In this document: positions 26,781 to 36,632 of the stretch, one piece after another
Layout of the letters: each line of letters starts with the position of its first letter
Position numbering within the stretch: the first letter of the stretch is position 1
Origin: QHXW01 sp035297145
GTDB lineage: Bacteria; Acidobacteriota; Terriglobia; Bryobacterales; Bryobacteraceae
Direction: 5' to 3'
Assembly: GCA_035297145.1 (NCBI GenBank)
Contig: DATGZN010000093.1
Coordinates: forward strand, 248,001-312,000
DNA length: 64,000 nucleotides
The notes under the pieces: generated by a model
What the model saw: the letters and a program-made list of their open reading frames with translations, nothing else
What the model was told of the DNA's origin: nothing
The model's database searches: none
Made by a program: the position numbers and the translations under genes

Positions 26781-26842
26781 GGCCCTTGATTTTCGCACGA
26801 ATACTGGAATCGTGCTATGCTGCTGACTGTTAAGGACCGTTC

Positions 26843-28777
26843 TTGCATATTCCTGATGGATATTTGAGTCCTTCCACCTGCGGCATCCTCGTGGGCGCTG
26901 CCACGCCCTTCTGGTACACGGCGCTGCGCCGCGTCCAGAAGACATTCAGTACCCGGATGATCCCGCTGCTTTCCGTCTTCGCGGCATTTTCCTTCGTCAT
27001 CATGATGTTCAATCTGCCTCTGCCTGGCGGCACGACGGGGCACGCCGTGGGAATGGGTGTCGCATCCATCGTGCTCGGCCCGTGGGCTTCCATGCTGGCG
27101 ATCTCTATCGCCCTCGTGATTCAGGCAGTCTTCTTCGGTGATGGAGGGATTACCGCGATCGGCGCCAACTGTTTCAATATGGCTATCGTCGGATCTCTGG
27201 TGGGCTATGCGATCTACCGGCTGATCGGCTTCCGGGCTACGTTGGGATCCGCGCGCCGCGTCTTAGGAGCCGGGATCGCGGGGTATGTGGCGATCAACAT
27301 TGCGGCGTTCTGCGCGGCCATTGAGTTCGGCATTCAGCCCATCCTGTTTCATGATATTTCCGGCGCCCCGCTCTACGCCCCTTATCCGCTCAGCGTCTCG
27401 GTCCCGGCAATGATGCTCGGGCACCTGACGCTGGCTGGCCTCGCTGAATTTATCATTTCGGCGGGAATTATTGCTTATCTGCAACGGACAGATGTGGGAC
27501 TCCTCCGGCGAACCGCTTCCGATGCTCCGGACTTCGACGATGCCGCGCCGTCGGCGCCTGATGCGATCTCATTGCCTACTGCGCGCAAGCTTTGGCTGGG
27601 GCTGGCGCTCCTTCTCATACTGACTCCCCTTGGCATTCTGGCCGTGGGCAGCGCCTGGGGAGAATGGAGCGCTCAGGAGTTATCCGACCCGCAAGTTCGC
27701 CCACAAATCGCGGCGGCTTCAGGCAACCAACTTCCGCCCGGCCGTGTCCCCGGCGGGTTGGAGCGCCTCTCTACGATCTGGACGGCGCCGCTGTCGCGAT
27801 ATGCGCCGGCGTTCATCCGCAGCCCATCGTTCGGCTATCTCGTGTCAGGCCTGGTGGGAGTCGGACTCATCATCGCGAGTTGCTTGCTGGGTACCGGGCT
27901 TCTAAGCAAGGGCAGCTCCGAGTCGCCGCGCGAGCGGGCGTGGATGCCCTCAAATCGCACGCGGCGCAAAAGCTTCGTTGAAAAAACCATGCGAAGTCTC
28001 CTGGAAGCGATGCAGCATACGCTGTTTGCGGAAGACATGGCAGCAGCCGGCGGCCTATTACAACGCTTTGACCCCAGGGTAAAGTTAATTGGCATCGCGG
28101 CTTTGATTGTTGCGGCGATTGCGGTGCGCCGCATCTCGGTATTGGCCGGAATCTTCCTGGCTGCGATCCTGCTGGCCCTTCTTTCGCACCTGCCGATTCG
28201 AGTTCTGGCCACAAGAGTTTGGCTCGCCGTTGCCGTTTTCACGGGCGCCATAGCGCTACCTGCCATTTTTTTGACTCCCGGCCAGATTGTTTATCGCTTG
28301 CCGTTTTTGGAGTGGTCTGCAACCCATCAGGGCCTCAGAGCCGCGGCCTTCCTGGTCCTGCGCGCCGAAACCGCGGCGACTCTCTCTGCTCTACTGATTC
28401 TGACAACGCTGTGGACGCATTTACTCGCTGCCCTGAGGTCAGTCCGTTTGCCCACCGTTCTCGTAGCCATTCTTGGGATGACTTACCGCTACATGTTCTT
28501 GTTCTTGCAAATCGCCCGGGATATGTTTGAATCTCGCGAGTCGCGACTCGTTGGGATTTTGGCGCCGTCAGACCGGCGGCGGCTGGCGGCGGCCAGCGCG
28601 GGCGTGCTTCTGGGCAAGAGCCTCCAATTGAGCGGAGAAGTCCACATAGCCATGATGGCGCGAGGATTTCGCGGCCAAATCCGTCTGTTGGACGAACGAA
28701 AAATGGGCTGGACCAATTGGCTACGGGCCGCCGGGTTTGTCGCATTCGCTGCCGCTGCCGTTTGGCTGGGCCGATGA
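26843..28777 (+). CDS. cbiMNQ: CbiM-PDGLE-CbiQ fusion: Ni/Co ECF transporter S and T components in one chain
   Basis: A 644-residue membrane protein. Residues 1-220 are CbiM/NikM, opening with MHIPDGYLSP, whose N-terminal Met-His is a direct metal ligand. About 245-365 is a PDGLE/CbiN-like accessory domain with two helices and the AWGEW motif. About 385-640 is CbiQ, with FDPRVKLIG and the coupling region ALRSVRLPTVLVAILGMTYRYMFLF. The start must be the TTG at 26843 (AAGGA at 26832-26836) because the His must be second. The next gene's ATG overlaps its stop. Fusing S, accessory and T components guarantees 1:1 stoichiometry. Nickel versus cobalt is not decided, but nikR suggests nickel. Confidence 0.92.
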   Translation: MHIPDGYLSPSTCGILVGAATPFWYTALRRVQKTFSTRMIPLLSVFAAFSFVIMMFNLPLPGGTTGHAVGMGVASIVLGPWASMLAISIALVIQAVFFGDGGITAIGANCFNMAIVGSLVGYAIYRLIGFRATLGSARRVLGAGIAGYVAINIAAFCAAIEFGIQPILFHDISGAPLYAPYPLSVSVPAMMLGHLTLAGLAEFIISAGIIAYLQRTDVGLLRRTASDAPDFDDAAPSAPDAISLPTARKLWLGLALLLILTPLGILAVGSAWGEWSAQELSDPQVRPQIAAASGNQLPPGRVPGGLERLSTIWTAPLSRYAPAFIRSPSFGYLVSGLVGVGLIIASCLLGTGLLSKGSSESPRERAWMPSNRTRRKSFVEKTMRSLLEAMQHTLFAEDMAAAGGLLQRFDPRVKLIGIAALIVAAIAVRRISVLAGIFLAAILLALLSHLPIRVLATRVWLAVAVFTGAIALPAIFLTPGQIVYRLPFLEWSATHQGLRAAAFLVLRAETAATLSALLILTTLWTHLLAALRSVRLPTVLVAILGMTYRYMFLFLQIARDMFESRESRLVGILAPSDRRRLAAASAGVLLGKSLQLSGEVHIAMMARGFRGQIRLLDERKMGWTNWLRAAGFVAFAAAAVWLGR

Positions 28778-29592
28778 GAGAAACCGTGTCTGACCTCGCC
28801 TTTGAGGTGAATGACCTCTCATATCGCTACCTCCAGGTCGCGGCACTCAATGGCCTATCTATGCGCGTCCACCGCGGTGAGCGGGTAGCGCTGCTCGGGG
28901 CAAACGGGTCGGGGAAATCGACGCTTCTCCGATTGCTTGCCGGCCTCTACTTCCCCGAACATGGCGATATCTCCTTCTTCGGGGGAAAGCTGACGGAACA
29001 GAGGCTGGAGAATGAGGAATTCTTTTTCCGATTCCGCCGCCGCGTCGGGATGGTTTTTCAAAACCCTGACATTCAACTATTCAATCCCAGCGTTTTCGAC
29101 GAAGTCGCCTTCGGCCCGTTGCAGCTCCAATGGCCCAAGGATCAGATTCGCAAGCAAGTTGGCGAAACCCTCGAGCTGATGGGCATCGCACACTTGAGAG
29201 ATCGCGCGCCGCACCGTCTGTCCGGCGGTGAGAAGAAGCGGGTGGCGCTGGCGTCGGTTCTGGTACTCGATCCGGAAGTGCTGCTGTTGGACGAGCCCAG
29301 CGCGGCGCTTGACCCGGGCAGCCAGGCGCAAATCGTTGAGTTTCTGGTTTCCTGGGGCGACCGGTCGAAAACTGTGATAACCGCGACGCACGACCTCGAC
29401 ACCCTGGAAGACATTGCCGACCGGTGCTATGTGCTCGAGAATGGCGCCGTGGCCGGTGAAGGGACGCCTCTGGCCGTGCTGCACGACGTGGCCCTACTCG
29501 AGCGCACCAAGCTCGTTCGCCCCCACCATCACGTTCATGGAGAGGGCGCCGCGCAGCCTCACCCCCATCTCCATCAGCACAAAACGGATTAG
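28774..29592 (+). CDS. cbiO: Ni/Co ECF transporter ATP-binding subunit with histidine-rich tail
   Basis: A 272-residue ABC ATPase energising the CbiM/Q membrane unit at the cytoplasmic face. Walker A GANGSGKST (42-50), Q-loop VFQNPDIQLF, signature LSGGEKKRVALA, Walker B VLLLDEPSA and the switch histidine (ATHD) are all present. The last 25 residues carry eight histidines interleaved with Pro and Gly, an uncommon metal-binding extension. Its ATG overlaps the stop of the fused membrane gene (ATGA), so expression is coupled. CbiO normally forms homodimers. Confidence 0.92.
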   Translation: MRETVSDLAFEVNDLSYRYLQVAALNGLSMRVHRGERVALLGANGSGKSTLLRLLAGLYFPEHGDISFFGGKLTEQRLENEEFFFRFRRRVGMVFQNPDIQLFNPSVFDEVAFGPLQLQWPKDQIRKQVGETLELMGIAHLRDRAPHRLSGGEKKRVALASVLVLDPEVLLLDEPSAALDPGSQAQIVEFLVSWGDRSKTVITATHDLDTLEDIADRCYVLENGAVAGEGTPLAVLHDVALLERTKLVRPHHHVHGEGAAQPHPHLHQHKTD

Positions 29593-29651
29593 ACGAAGCC
29601 GCTCGGGGACGGACGGCATCCAACTGCTAGACTCAAACGTTGGAGGAACGT

Positions 29652-31757
29652 GTGAATTTGAAACCCGACGTAGCGCTTGAAGACCTGTGCATCAATACCA
29701 TCCGGATTTTGTCGGCGGATGCGGTCCAATACGCCAATGCAGGCCACCCTGGAATGCCCATGGGCGCCGCCGCCATGGCCTACACTCTGTGGACCCGGTT
29801 TCTGAAACACAATCCCAAAAATCCACAATGGGTGGACCGCGACCGCTTTGTGCTATCCGCCGGCCACGGTTCCATGCTGTTGTACAGCCTGCTGCACCTG
29901 ACTGGCTACGATCTACCGCTCGACGAAATCAAGCGTTTTCGAAAGTGGGGCAGCAAGACGCCGGGGCATCCGGAGAGGGGTGAAACTCCCGGTGTGGAAG
30001 TGTCCACCGGGCCCCTCGGCCAGGGCTTCGCCAATGGCGTGGGGATGGCGATCGCGGAAGCGTGGCTCGCGGCCCGCTACAACCGCCCCGGGCACAAGAT
30101 CGTGGACCATTACACGTACGCGATCTGTGGCGACGGCGACCTGATGGAGGGCGTCACACAGGAAGCAGCTTCGCTGGCCGGGCATCTGCGCTTGGGCAAG
30201 CTGATCTATCTATACGATCAGAACCACATCTCCCTGGCCGGGGCCATCGATCTGGATTTCACCGAAGACGTCGCCAAGCGTTTCGAAGCCTACGGCTGGC
30301 ACACGCGAACCGTACCGGACGGGAACGACACAGAGGACGTAGCCCATGCCATCCAGGAAGCGCAAGCCGAAGACCGCCGGCCGTCGCTGATTCTGGCACA
30401 TACGCACATCGGCTACGGCAGCCCCAACAAACAGGACAATTTCTCTTCACACGGCAACCCGCTGGGCGAAGATGAGCTGCAGGCGACGAAGAAGGCTCTG
30501 GGCTGGCCCACCATGGACAAGTTCTACCTGCCCCAGAACGCAGTCGATTACTTCCGCCAGGCAATTCCGAGCGGAACAGCAGCAGAGGAGGAATGGCGTC
30601 GTAAGTTCGATGCGTATCAAAAGGCGTTCCCGAAGGAAGCCGCCGAATTCCAGCAAATCATGAGCGGGAAGCTGCCCGAAAACTGGTCCGCCGATCTTCC
30701 CAAGTGGAACCCTACAGATAAACCGATTGCAACCCGAGCCGCCGGGGGTGCGGCGTTGAATGCCCTGGCCAAGCGCATCCCGAACATTATCGGTGGGTCG
30801 GCGGACTTGAATCCTTCGACCGACACCGCTTTGAAGGGAATGGGGGATTTCCAACCCGCGGAGTTCGGCGGCCCAGGAACTCAAGGAGCGGTCGGTGGGG
30901 AGTGGAGCTATGCCGGCCGGAATACGGCGTTTGGGGTGCGGGAGCACGCCATGGGGGCGGCCGTAAACGGAATGGCGGCGCACGGAGGCGTGTTGCCATT
31001 CAGCGCGACATTCTTCACGTTTTCGGACTACATGAAGCCCGCCGTGCGTCTTGGTGCGCTCAGCCATCTCAAGGTTGTCTATGTGTTCACGCATGACAGC
31101 ATCGGTCTTGGCGAGGATGGCCCGACGCACCAACCCGTTGAGCATCTCGCCGCCTTGCGCGCTGTGCCCGGCCTCACGGTCATCCGCCCGGCCGACCCCA
31201 ACGAGACGTCCGAGGCCTGGGCCTTTGCCATACAGCATGACCGTCCAACAGTTCTCGTACTCACGCGGCAAGCGGTGCCACATCTCGATCGGAGTAACGC
31301 GAAAGATCCCGGCGTTGCGAAAGGCGCGTACATCTTGTCGGAGGCCGCTGGCCAGCCGGATGTGATCCTGATCAGCACCGGTTCCGAGGTCAGTCTTTGT
31401 GTCAAGGCGCAGAGCGCGCTCACGAAGTACGGAGTGAAGGCTCGCGTTGTCAGCATGCCCAGTTGGGAGCTGTTCAGTGCCCAGAGTACGGCCTACCGCG
31501 AGAGTGTTCTTCCTGCCAAAGTCAGGAAACGCGTGGCCATTGAAGCCGGAGCGTCACTCGGGTGGCACCGATGGGCTGGCGATGAAGGAACCATCATCGC
31601 TGTGGATCGTTATGGCGCATCCGCGCCCGGTGCGGAGATTTTTCAGCATTATGGCCTCACCGCGGAGAACGTGGCTGCTACTGCACTTCGGCTGCTGGGC
31701 CGAATGGATGAAGCCGAGCAGGAACTAGGCGCTGCCAAACCCGCTGTTTTGGCGTAA
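29652..31757 (+). CDS. tkt: Transketolase
   Basis: A 701-residue thiamine-diphosphate enzyme transferring two-carbon ketol units between sugar phosphates in the pentose phosphate pathway. The ThDP motif GDGDLMEGVTQEAASLAGHL and the early NAGHPGMPMGAA segment (substrate His) are present, as are the PYR-domain stretch FGVREHAMGAAVNGMA and the SIGLGEDGPTHQPVEHL loop. Full length for the family. The GTG at 29652 is the best start: GGAGG lies 5 nt upstream (29642-29646). An upstream TTG at 29640 is less likely. It has its own short spacer after cbiO. Confidence 0.95.
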   Translation: MNLKPDVALEDLCINTIRILSADAVQYANAGHPGMPMGAAAMAYTLWTRFLKHNPKNPQWVDRDRFVLSAGHGSMLLYSLLHLTGYDLPLDEIKRFRKWGSKTPGHPERGETPGVEVSTGPLGQGFANGVGMAIAEAWLAARYNRPGHKIVDHYTYAICGDGDLMEGVTQEAASLAGHLRLGKLIYLYDQNHISLAGAIDLDFTEDVAKRFEAYGWHTRTVPDGNDTEDVAHAIQEAQAEDRRPSLILAHTHIGYGSPNKQDNFSSHGNPLGEDELQATKKALGWPTMDKFYLPQNAVDYFRQAIPSGTAAEEEWRRKFDAYQKAFPKEAAEFQQIMSGKLPENWSADLPKWNPTDKPIATRAAGGAALNALAKRIPNIIGGSADLNPSTDTALKGMGDFQPAEFGGPGTQGAVGGEWSYAGRNTAFGVREHAMGAAVNGMAAHGGVLPFSATFFTFSDYMKPAVRLGALSHLKVVYVFTHDSIGLGEDGPTHQPVEHLAALRAVPGLTVIRPADPNETSEAWAFAIQHDRPTVLVLTRQAVPHLDRSNAKDPGVAKGAYILSEAAGQPDVILISTGSEVSLCVKAQSALTKYGVKARVVSMPSWELFSAQSTAYRESVLPAKVRKRVAIEAGASLGWHRWAGDEGTIIAVDRYGASAPGAEIFQHYGLTAENVAATALRLLGRMDEAEQELGAAKPAVLA

Positions 31758-31821
31758 AAACCCGTCGAGAATCGCCGCCGATCGGTTACAATTGTAGCCG
31801 GCAACCGCGACCTGGAGGGGA

Positions 31822-32700
31822 ATGCCACAGCCGCGATTGGGTGAGAGCGGGGACTCTAAAGGCGAGATCAGTTTCGGCAAGCTGCCGGGGCTTAAGTCAT
31901 TACCGCCGTTCCCGGCCGTCGCCGTCAAACTACTATCCATCATCAGCGACGATGACGCTGACTTTCGTGAAGTGTCTCGTCTGATCATGGCGGACACGGC
32001 CCTGTCGAGCCAGGTAATCCGCCTCGCGAATTCGGCCTTGTTCGGTTTCAGCCGGGAAGTCACCAGCGTTCTGAAGGCGCTGTCGCTGGTTGGAGCGAAC
32101 CGCATCCGCGACATGCTGGTTACCGTGGCGCTAAAGAACTATATGGCGCCCGGGGACAGTCCCGTTCTGCGCGCTTGCTGGCGCCACAGTCTTGCCGCGG
32201 CACTATGGGGTGAGGCCCTGGCGCAGTGGTATGTGCTCGACCGTCCAATGCTCTACACGGCTGCCATTCTGCACGATCTCGGGCGCATCGCAATGTTCAA
32301 GCTTGCGCCCGAATCCTATGGCCGTTTTCTGGAGAAGGCGGCCGCTGACGGCAGGAACGATTTTCGCGACATGGAGCGCGAAATGTTCACGCTCGACCAT
32401 TGCCAGGTCGGCGGGTATCTCTCCAAACTTTGGGATTTCCAATACGGCCTGATTGACGTAATTGGCCACCATCACGATCCTGTTACGCCGGACAGCCCCA
32501 AGGTTCGAGTGCTGGTTCAGGCCGCTTGTACGGCCGCGAGCATGGACGGATTCGCGGCTGCGGGCCCGCCACGGGAATGGGATTCCGCACGACTATCGGG
32601 CCTACTGCCGCAAGACCCCAGAGGACTACAACCGCCGCTACAAGACATGCAGCAGCGGGTCGTCCAAGAGCTTAACCTGATCGAATGCAGCCTGCTATAA
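31822..32700 (+). CDS. HDOD-domain protein
   Basis: A 292-residue cytoplasmic protein. The HDOD region (about 20-215) starts LPGLKSLPPFPAVAVKLLSIISDDDADFREVSRLIMADTALSSQVIRLANSA, and continues through the HD-like pocket with LHDLGRIAMF and the HCQVGGYLSKLW stretch. HDOD proteins appear in signalling linked to cyclic-di-GMP or two-component pathways, without a proven general activity. A GGAGGGG ribosome-binding site precedes the ATG. It is a single-gene unit between tkt and the second orphan permease. Confidence 0.85.
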   Translation: MPQPRLGESGDSKGEISFGKLPGLKSLPPFPAVAVKLLSIISDDDADFREVSRLIMADTALSSQVIRLANSALFGFSREVTSVLKALSLVGANRIRDMLVTVALKNYMAPGDSPVLRACWRHSLAAALWGEALAQWYVLDRPMLYTAAILHDLGRIAMFKLAPESYGRFLEKAAADGRNDFRDMEREMFTLDHCQVGGYLSKLWDFQYGLIDVIGHHHDPVTPDSPKVRVLVQAACTAASMDGFAAAGPPREWDSARLSGLLPQDPRGLQPPLQDMQQRVVQELNLIECSLL

Positions 32701-32736
32701 ACCGCCGGGCGGCTCAGTAACCAATTTCGAACTGCT

Positions 32737-32744
32737 CAGTATAA
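32737..32744 (+). promoter_or_regulatory. Second copy of CAGTATAA box
   Basis: Identical to the octamer before the first orphan permease, again almost touching the start codon (6 nt to ATG at 32751). Confidence 0.4.
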
Positions 32745-32750
32745 GGGTTG

Positions 32751-35258
32751 ATGGCAACCCTGCTGCAAGACCTGCGATACGCTGTTCGGACTCTTCGCAA
32801 ATCGCCGCTTTTTGTTTCGGTTGCGGTTCTTTCCCTCGCCCTTGGCATCGGCGCTAACACCGCCATCTTCACACTCATCAACCAACTCATTTTGCAGTAT
32901 CTTCCCGTGCGCCACCCCGAAGAGTTGGTGCTGCTCACCGGGCGCGGCAATCACTACGGCAGCAACAATGGCCAAAATGCGCTTTCGTACCCGATGTACG
33001 AGGACTTCCGCGACAAAAACGGGGTGTTTAGCGGTATGTTTTGCCGGAACGGTACGATCGCCAGCCTCAACTATGAGGGCAGAACTGAACTGGTGGCATC
33101 GGAATTCGTTTCTGGAAACTACTTTCCCGTGCTGGGAGTGGGTGCGGCCGCGGGGCGCGTGTTCAACGCTTCCGATGACCTCATGCAAGGCGGCCATCCG
33201 CTCGCCGTTCTCAGCTACGCCTACTGGAGGGCGCGTTTCGGCGGTGATCGCGCCATCATCGGAAAGAAGATAATTGTCGATGGCTATCCGCTGACCATCA
33301 TCGGAGTGAGCCAGGCGGGTTTCAATGGAGTCGAACCCGGCAGTTCCCCGCAAATCCGCATCCCCATCACCATGCACGACGTGATGCCGCCGGGGCGGCA
33401 GTTTCTTGAGTTGAATGACCGCCGCCGGCGCTTTGTCCAGGTGTTCGGCAGGCTTAAACCCGGTCTGACAGGTGAGCAAGCGAAAGCCGCGTTGCAACCG
33501 CTGTTCCACCAGATCTTGCGAATGGAGGTCGAGCAGGCTGCTTTCGCACACGCCAGCGCTTACAACAAAGAACAATTTCTCCGCATGTGGATGGATGTGA
33601 TTCCGGCATCCAAGGGACAGTCGCACCTGCGTGAGCAGTTTTCGAAACCGCTATTGGCGCTCATGGCGATCGTTGCCCTGGTGCTGCTGATCGCCTGTTC
33701 CAACCTGGCGAACTTGCTAATTGCGCGCGCATCGTCGCGGCAGAAGGAGATTGCGATTCGCCTCGCCCTGGGCGCCGGCAGATGGCGCTTGATCCGCCAA
33801 CTGCTGACTGAGAGCATGCTGCTTTCGTTGTTTGGCGGCGTAGCGGGCATGGCGATAGCCGTTTTGCTGGACCGCGCACTGATCAGCCTCCAGCCGGCCG
33901 ATGTCTGGTCTATCACGATTTCGACTACTCCCGACGCCAGTGTCCTCCTGTTCACGCTGCTCGTCTCGCTATTGACTGGCGTATTGTTCGGACTAGCGCC
34001 GGGACTCCTGGCCAGCCGCCCGGAACTCGCCGCCACTTTGAAGGATGAAGCCGGCTCGGTAGCCGGGGGCGCTTCTGCCGGTCTGCGCAAGGGCCTGGTA
34101 GTGGCTCAGGTAGCGCTCTCGCTGCTCCTGCTGGTTGGGGCGGGGCTTTTCCTGCAAAGTTTGAACAACCTGAAGGAGCTCCATCCTGGCTTCCAGACCC
34201 AGAACCTGGTCGCGGTCAGGGCCGAGCCTACTCTGAGCCGAAGCTACCAACTGGAATGGACTCGCCAATACTACCGGCAATTGACCGAGCATCTCGCAGC
34301 CCTCCCCGGCGTTCGATCCGTGGCCCTGGCGGTTATTCCGGTTGTCGAGGGATGGGAATGGGACAACTCGGTGACCATTGAAGGCTACACGCCGAAGCAG
34401 GGCGAGGATCCCGATCCGCATATGCAGTTCTGTTCTTCTCGATTCTTTGAAACGCTGAAGATTCCCATCCTGCTTGGGCGCGATTTCACCATCAAGGACG
34501 TCTTCGGCGCGCCCAAGGTGGCCATTGTGAATGAGAGATTCGCCAAGCGGTATTTTGGCGAGCATAATCCGCTCGGACGGCATATCGGATTCGGTAGCGA
34601 CCCCGGAACCAAGATGGATATGGAAATCGTGGCCGTCGTGGGGGACACCAAGTACGAGAGCATGCGCGAGGAAGTGCCGTACGAATTGTACGTGCCGTAC
34701 GCCCAGCAGGATTGGGCCGACAGCATGACGGTATATGTGAAGAGTAGCGCCCCTCCGGTGGGTCTGTTTGGCACTCTGCGCCGGGCCATCCGCGAAGTCG
34801 ATGCGAACGTGCCCACGTACGAAATGCGCACGCTCGATCAGGCGGTTGCGAATTCGCTGCTGACAGAGCGCATGCTCGCGACGCTGTCGGTCACGTTTGG
34901 CGGGCTAGCCACTCTGCTGGCAGCGATCGGACTTTATGGCGTGATGGCTTTCACGGTGGCCCGCAGAACACGGGAGATCGGCATCCGCATGGCCCTGGGC
35001 GCAAACGGCGGATCGGTGGTCCGCCTGATCATGCGAGAGGTGCTGCTTCTAGCCGGCGCCGGCCTGGCTATCGGATTGGCCGCGGCGCTCGGTCTCACAC
35101 GGCTGGTAGAGGCCGAATTGTTCGGTGTCAAACCTACCGATATCGTCACCCTGCTTCTGGCGACACTGGGCATCGCGATCGTGGTCGCGCTGGCTGGCTA
35201 TCTTCCGGCGCGCCGCGCCACGACTATTGATCCGATGCACGCGCTGCGCTTTGAATGA
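32751..35258 (+). CDS. Orphan MacB/FtsX-type permease (second copy)
   Basis: An 835-residue paralogue of the protein at 12936-15365. It opens ATLLQDLRYAVRTLRKSPLFVSVAVLSLALGIGANTAIF, the diagnostic N-terminus of the acidobacterial family. A MacB-type periplasmic domain, FtsX helices (about 300-450; LLIACSNLANLLIARASSRQKEIAIRLALGAG), a second periplasmic region and the final three helices follow, with TREIGIRMALGANGG and ending PARRATTIDPMHALR. A TTG directly upstream (32748) could also serve as start. No ATPase is nearby. The two proteins are clearly homologous but differ in the periplasmic parts, suggesting distinct substrates or partners. Confidence 0.88.
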   Translation: MATLLQDLRYAVRTLRKSPLFVSVAVLSLALGIGANTAIFTLINQLILQYLPVRHPEELVLLTGRGNHYGSNNGQNALSYPMYEDFRDKNGVFSGMFCRNGTIASLNYEGRTELVASEFVSGNYFPVLGVGAAAGRVFNASDDLMQGGHPLAVLSYAYWRARFGGDRAIIGKKIIVDGYPLTIIGVSQAGFNGVEPGSSPQIRIPITMHDVMPPGRQFLELNDRRRRFVQVFGRLKPGLTGEQAKAALQPLFHQILRMEVEQAAFAHASAYNKEQFLRMWMDVIPASKGQSHLREQFSKPLLALMAIVALVLLIACSNLANLLIARASSRQKEIAIRLALGAGRWRLIRQLLTESMLLSLFGGVAGMAIAVLLDRALISLQPADVWSITISTTPDASVLLFTLLVSLLTGVLFGLAPGLLASRPELAATLKDEAGSVAGGASAGLRKGLVVAQVALSLLLLVGAGLFLQSLNNLKELHPGFQTQNLVAVRAEPTLSRSYQLEWTRQYYRQLTEHLAALPGVRSVALAVIPVVEGWEWDNSVTIEGYTPKQGEDPDPHMQFCSSRFFETLKIPILLGRDFTIKDVFGAPKVAIVNERFAKRYFGEHNPLGRHIGFGSDPGTKMDMEIVAVVGDTKYESMREEVPYELYVPYAQQDWADSMTVYVKSSAPPVGLFGTLRRAIREVDANVPTYEMRTLDQAVANSLLTERMLATLSVTFGGLATLLAAIGLYGVMAFTVARRTREIGIRMALGANGGSVVRLIMREVLLLAGAGLAIGLAAALGLTRLVEAELFGVKPTDIVTLLLATLGIAIVVALAGYLPARRATTIDPMHALRFE

Positions 35259-35273
35259 GGGTATGGAACGGAA

Positions 35274-36566
35274 TTATCGCGCGAGGTCGAAAGCCTCGAC
35301 GGTTTTCCGGTCGCGAAGGTACAATCGCGTCCCGACCAGAGTGGGAGGAGTCCACGCGATGCTTTCCAGCACCGAGGCTTTGGACAGCACCTCGAACTTC
35401 TGCGGGCTGACCCGGCAAAGGGCCAGTGTTCCGTCCGCATCGGCCAGAATGATTTTGCCGTCGGCGTAGACTAGCTGCGCCTTGGCAAAGCCGCGCTCGC
35501 GCCATTTGATGGTCCCCGTTTTCAACTCGACCGCGGTCATTAAAACCGGGCCATTATAGCCGCTGGAAATGTAAACGTAGCCGTCCCGCTGAATCGCTGT
35601 CCCAATGTGTAATTCGAGATGCGGGTCGTACCACAGCTCGTTGATCGTGGTGCGGCCGCCGGATTGGCTCAAATGCAGCGTACGGGCGCCCTCACCGTAC
35701 GCCGAAGCGACGAACAGAAGGTTCCCGGGAGCCCAAACCGGTGTACTGACGGCCAGCCCGTATGGCGTTTTGTGTTCGTGCGTCCAGAGCAGCGCACCGT
35801 TATCAGGATTGAAACCGAACACCGTATTGGCCGCGAGCGCCACCACCTGCGGCTGGCCGTCAACATTGATCAGCAACGGCGAGGAATGCGAATTCGTGAA
35901 TTGCAGCGCTTTCCAAACCACCGAGCCATCGCTTTGCCGGAAAGCGATAGCACCGTCTCCTTCTCCTCCCGCTAAATAGATCAGTGTGTCTTTGTAGGGC
36001 AGGGCATGGCAGGAGTAACCAAATTGGAGCTTGGTTGCATGGAACTCGGCATAAAGGTTGTGCGACCATACTACCTTTCCTGTCTTCTTCTCCAGGGAAT
36101 GGATTTTCCCCGTACTGCTGGCCGTAACCAGACGGTCGCCGACCACCTGGGGCATGGCATAGGGTCCAGGTCCAGCTCCTTCCGAGTACGCGTTGGTGAA
36201 TGGATTGTCGTACTCGTATTCCCATCTCGTCTTGCCCGTGGCCGCATCGAGCGCGGTAACCACGTCTTTCGATCCTCGCCGGAACGCGGTGTACAGCACG
36301 CCGGCCTCTTCGGCTATGGCCGAGTATCCGTCTCCCAGCGGCCGGCTCCAGAGCTTCTTGGGACCGCCGGCGGGCCAGGAATCCGCCAGGCCCGACGTGT
36401 TGACGATAAAATCGCGGTTCTTTCCACCCCAAAGAGTCCAGTCCTCCGCGACGGCTACTGGCTTCGCCTTTTTTTCGACTGCCTTCTTGGGTGTGCTCTT
36501 GCCGTTAACATCCGCGGAAAAGGCCGGAACGATCAGAAACACGAGCAGCGTCCAGGAATAACGCAT
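35274..36566 (-). CDS. Exported PQQ-like beta-propeller protein
   Basis: A 430-residue protein with a Sec signal (SWTLLVFLIVPAFSAD) followed by a short Lys/Ala-rich linker and an eight-bladed PQQ-like/quinoprotein propeller. Blades show the usual pattern: AATGKTRWEYEYDNP, GKVVWSHNLY, SVVWKALQFTN, GALLWTHEHKTP, GTIKWRERGF. Such proteins are commonly periplasmic or outer-membrane scaffolds (BamB-like) or PQQ oxidoreductase relatives; no redox catalytic residues are evident, so a binding role is more likely. It is convergent with the second orphan permease and ends 15 nt from it. Confidence 0.78.
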   Translation of the reverse strand: MRYSWTLLVFLIVPAFSADVNGKSTPKKAVEKKAKPVAVAEDWTLWGGKNRDFIVNTSGLADSWPAGGPKKLWSRPLGDGYSAIAEEAGVLYTAFRRGSKDVVTALDAATGKTRWEYEYDNPFTNAYSEGAGPGPYAMPQVVGDRLVTASSTGKIHSLEKKTGKVVWSHNLYAEFHATKLQFGYSCHALPYKDTLIYLAGGEGDGAIAFRQSDGSVVWKALQFTNSHSSPLLINVDGQPQVVALAANTVFGFNPDNGALLWTHEHKTPYGLAVSTPVWAPGNLLFVASAYGEGARTLHLSQSGGRTTINELWYDPHLELHIGTAIQRDGYVYISSGYNGPVLMTAVELKTGTIKWRERGFAKAQLVYADGKIILADADGTLALCRVSPQKFEVLSKASVLESIAWTPPTLVGTRLYLRDRKTVEAFDLAR

Positions 36567-36632
36567 GATTTGATTGGACGCCGCTGGCGGCAGAATGTTC
36601 CGGGCGGTGACGCGATTTCAGGCGTGAAACTG

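Noticed and set aside
26781..26842. Cobalamin or Ni/Co riboswitch before the cbi operon
   Set aside because: The spacer is only 62 nt and lacks the conserved boxes.
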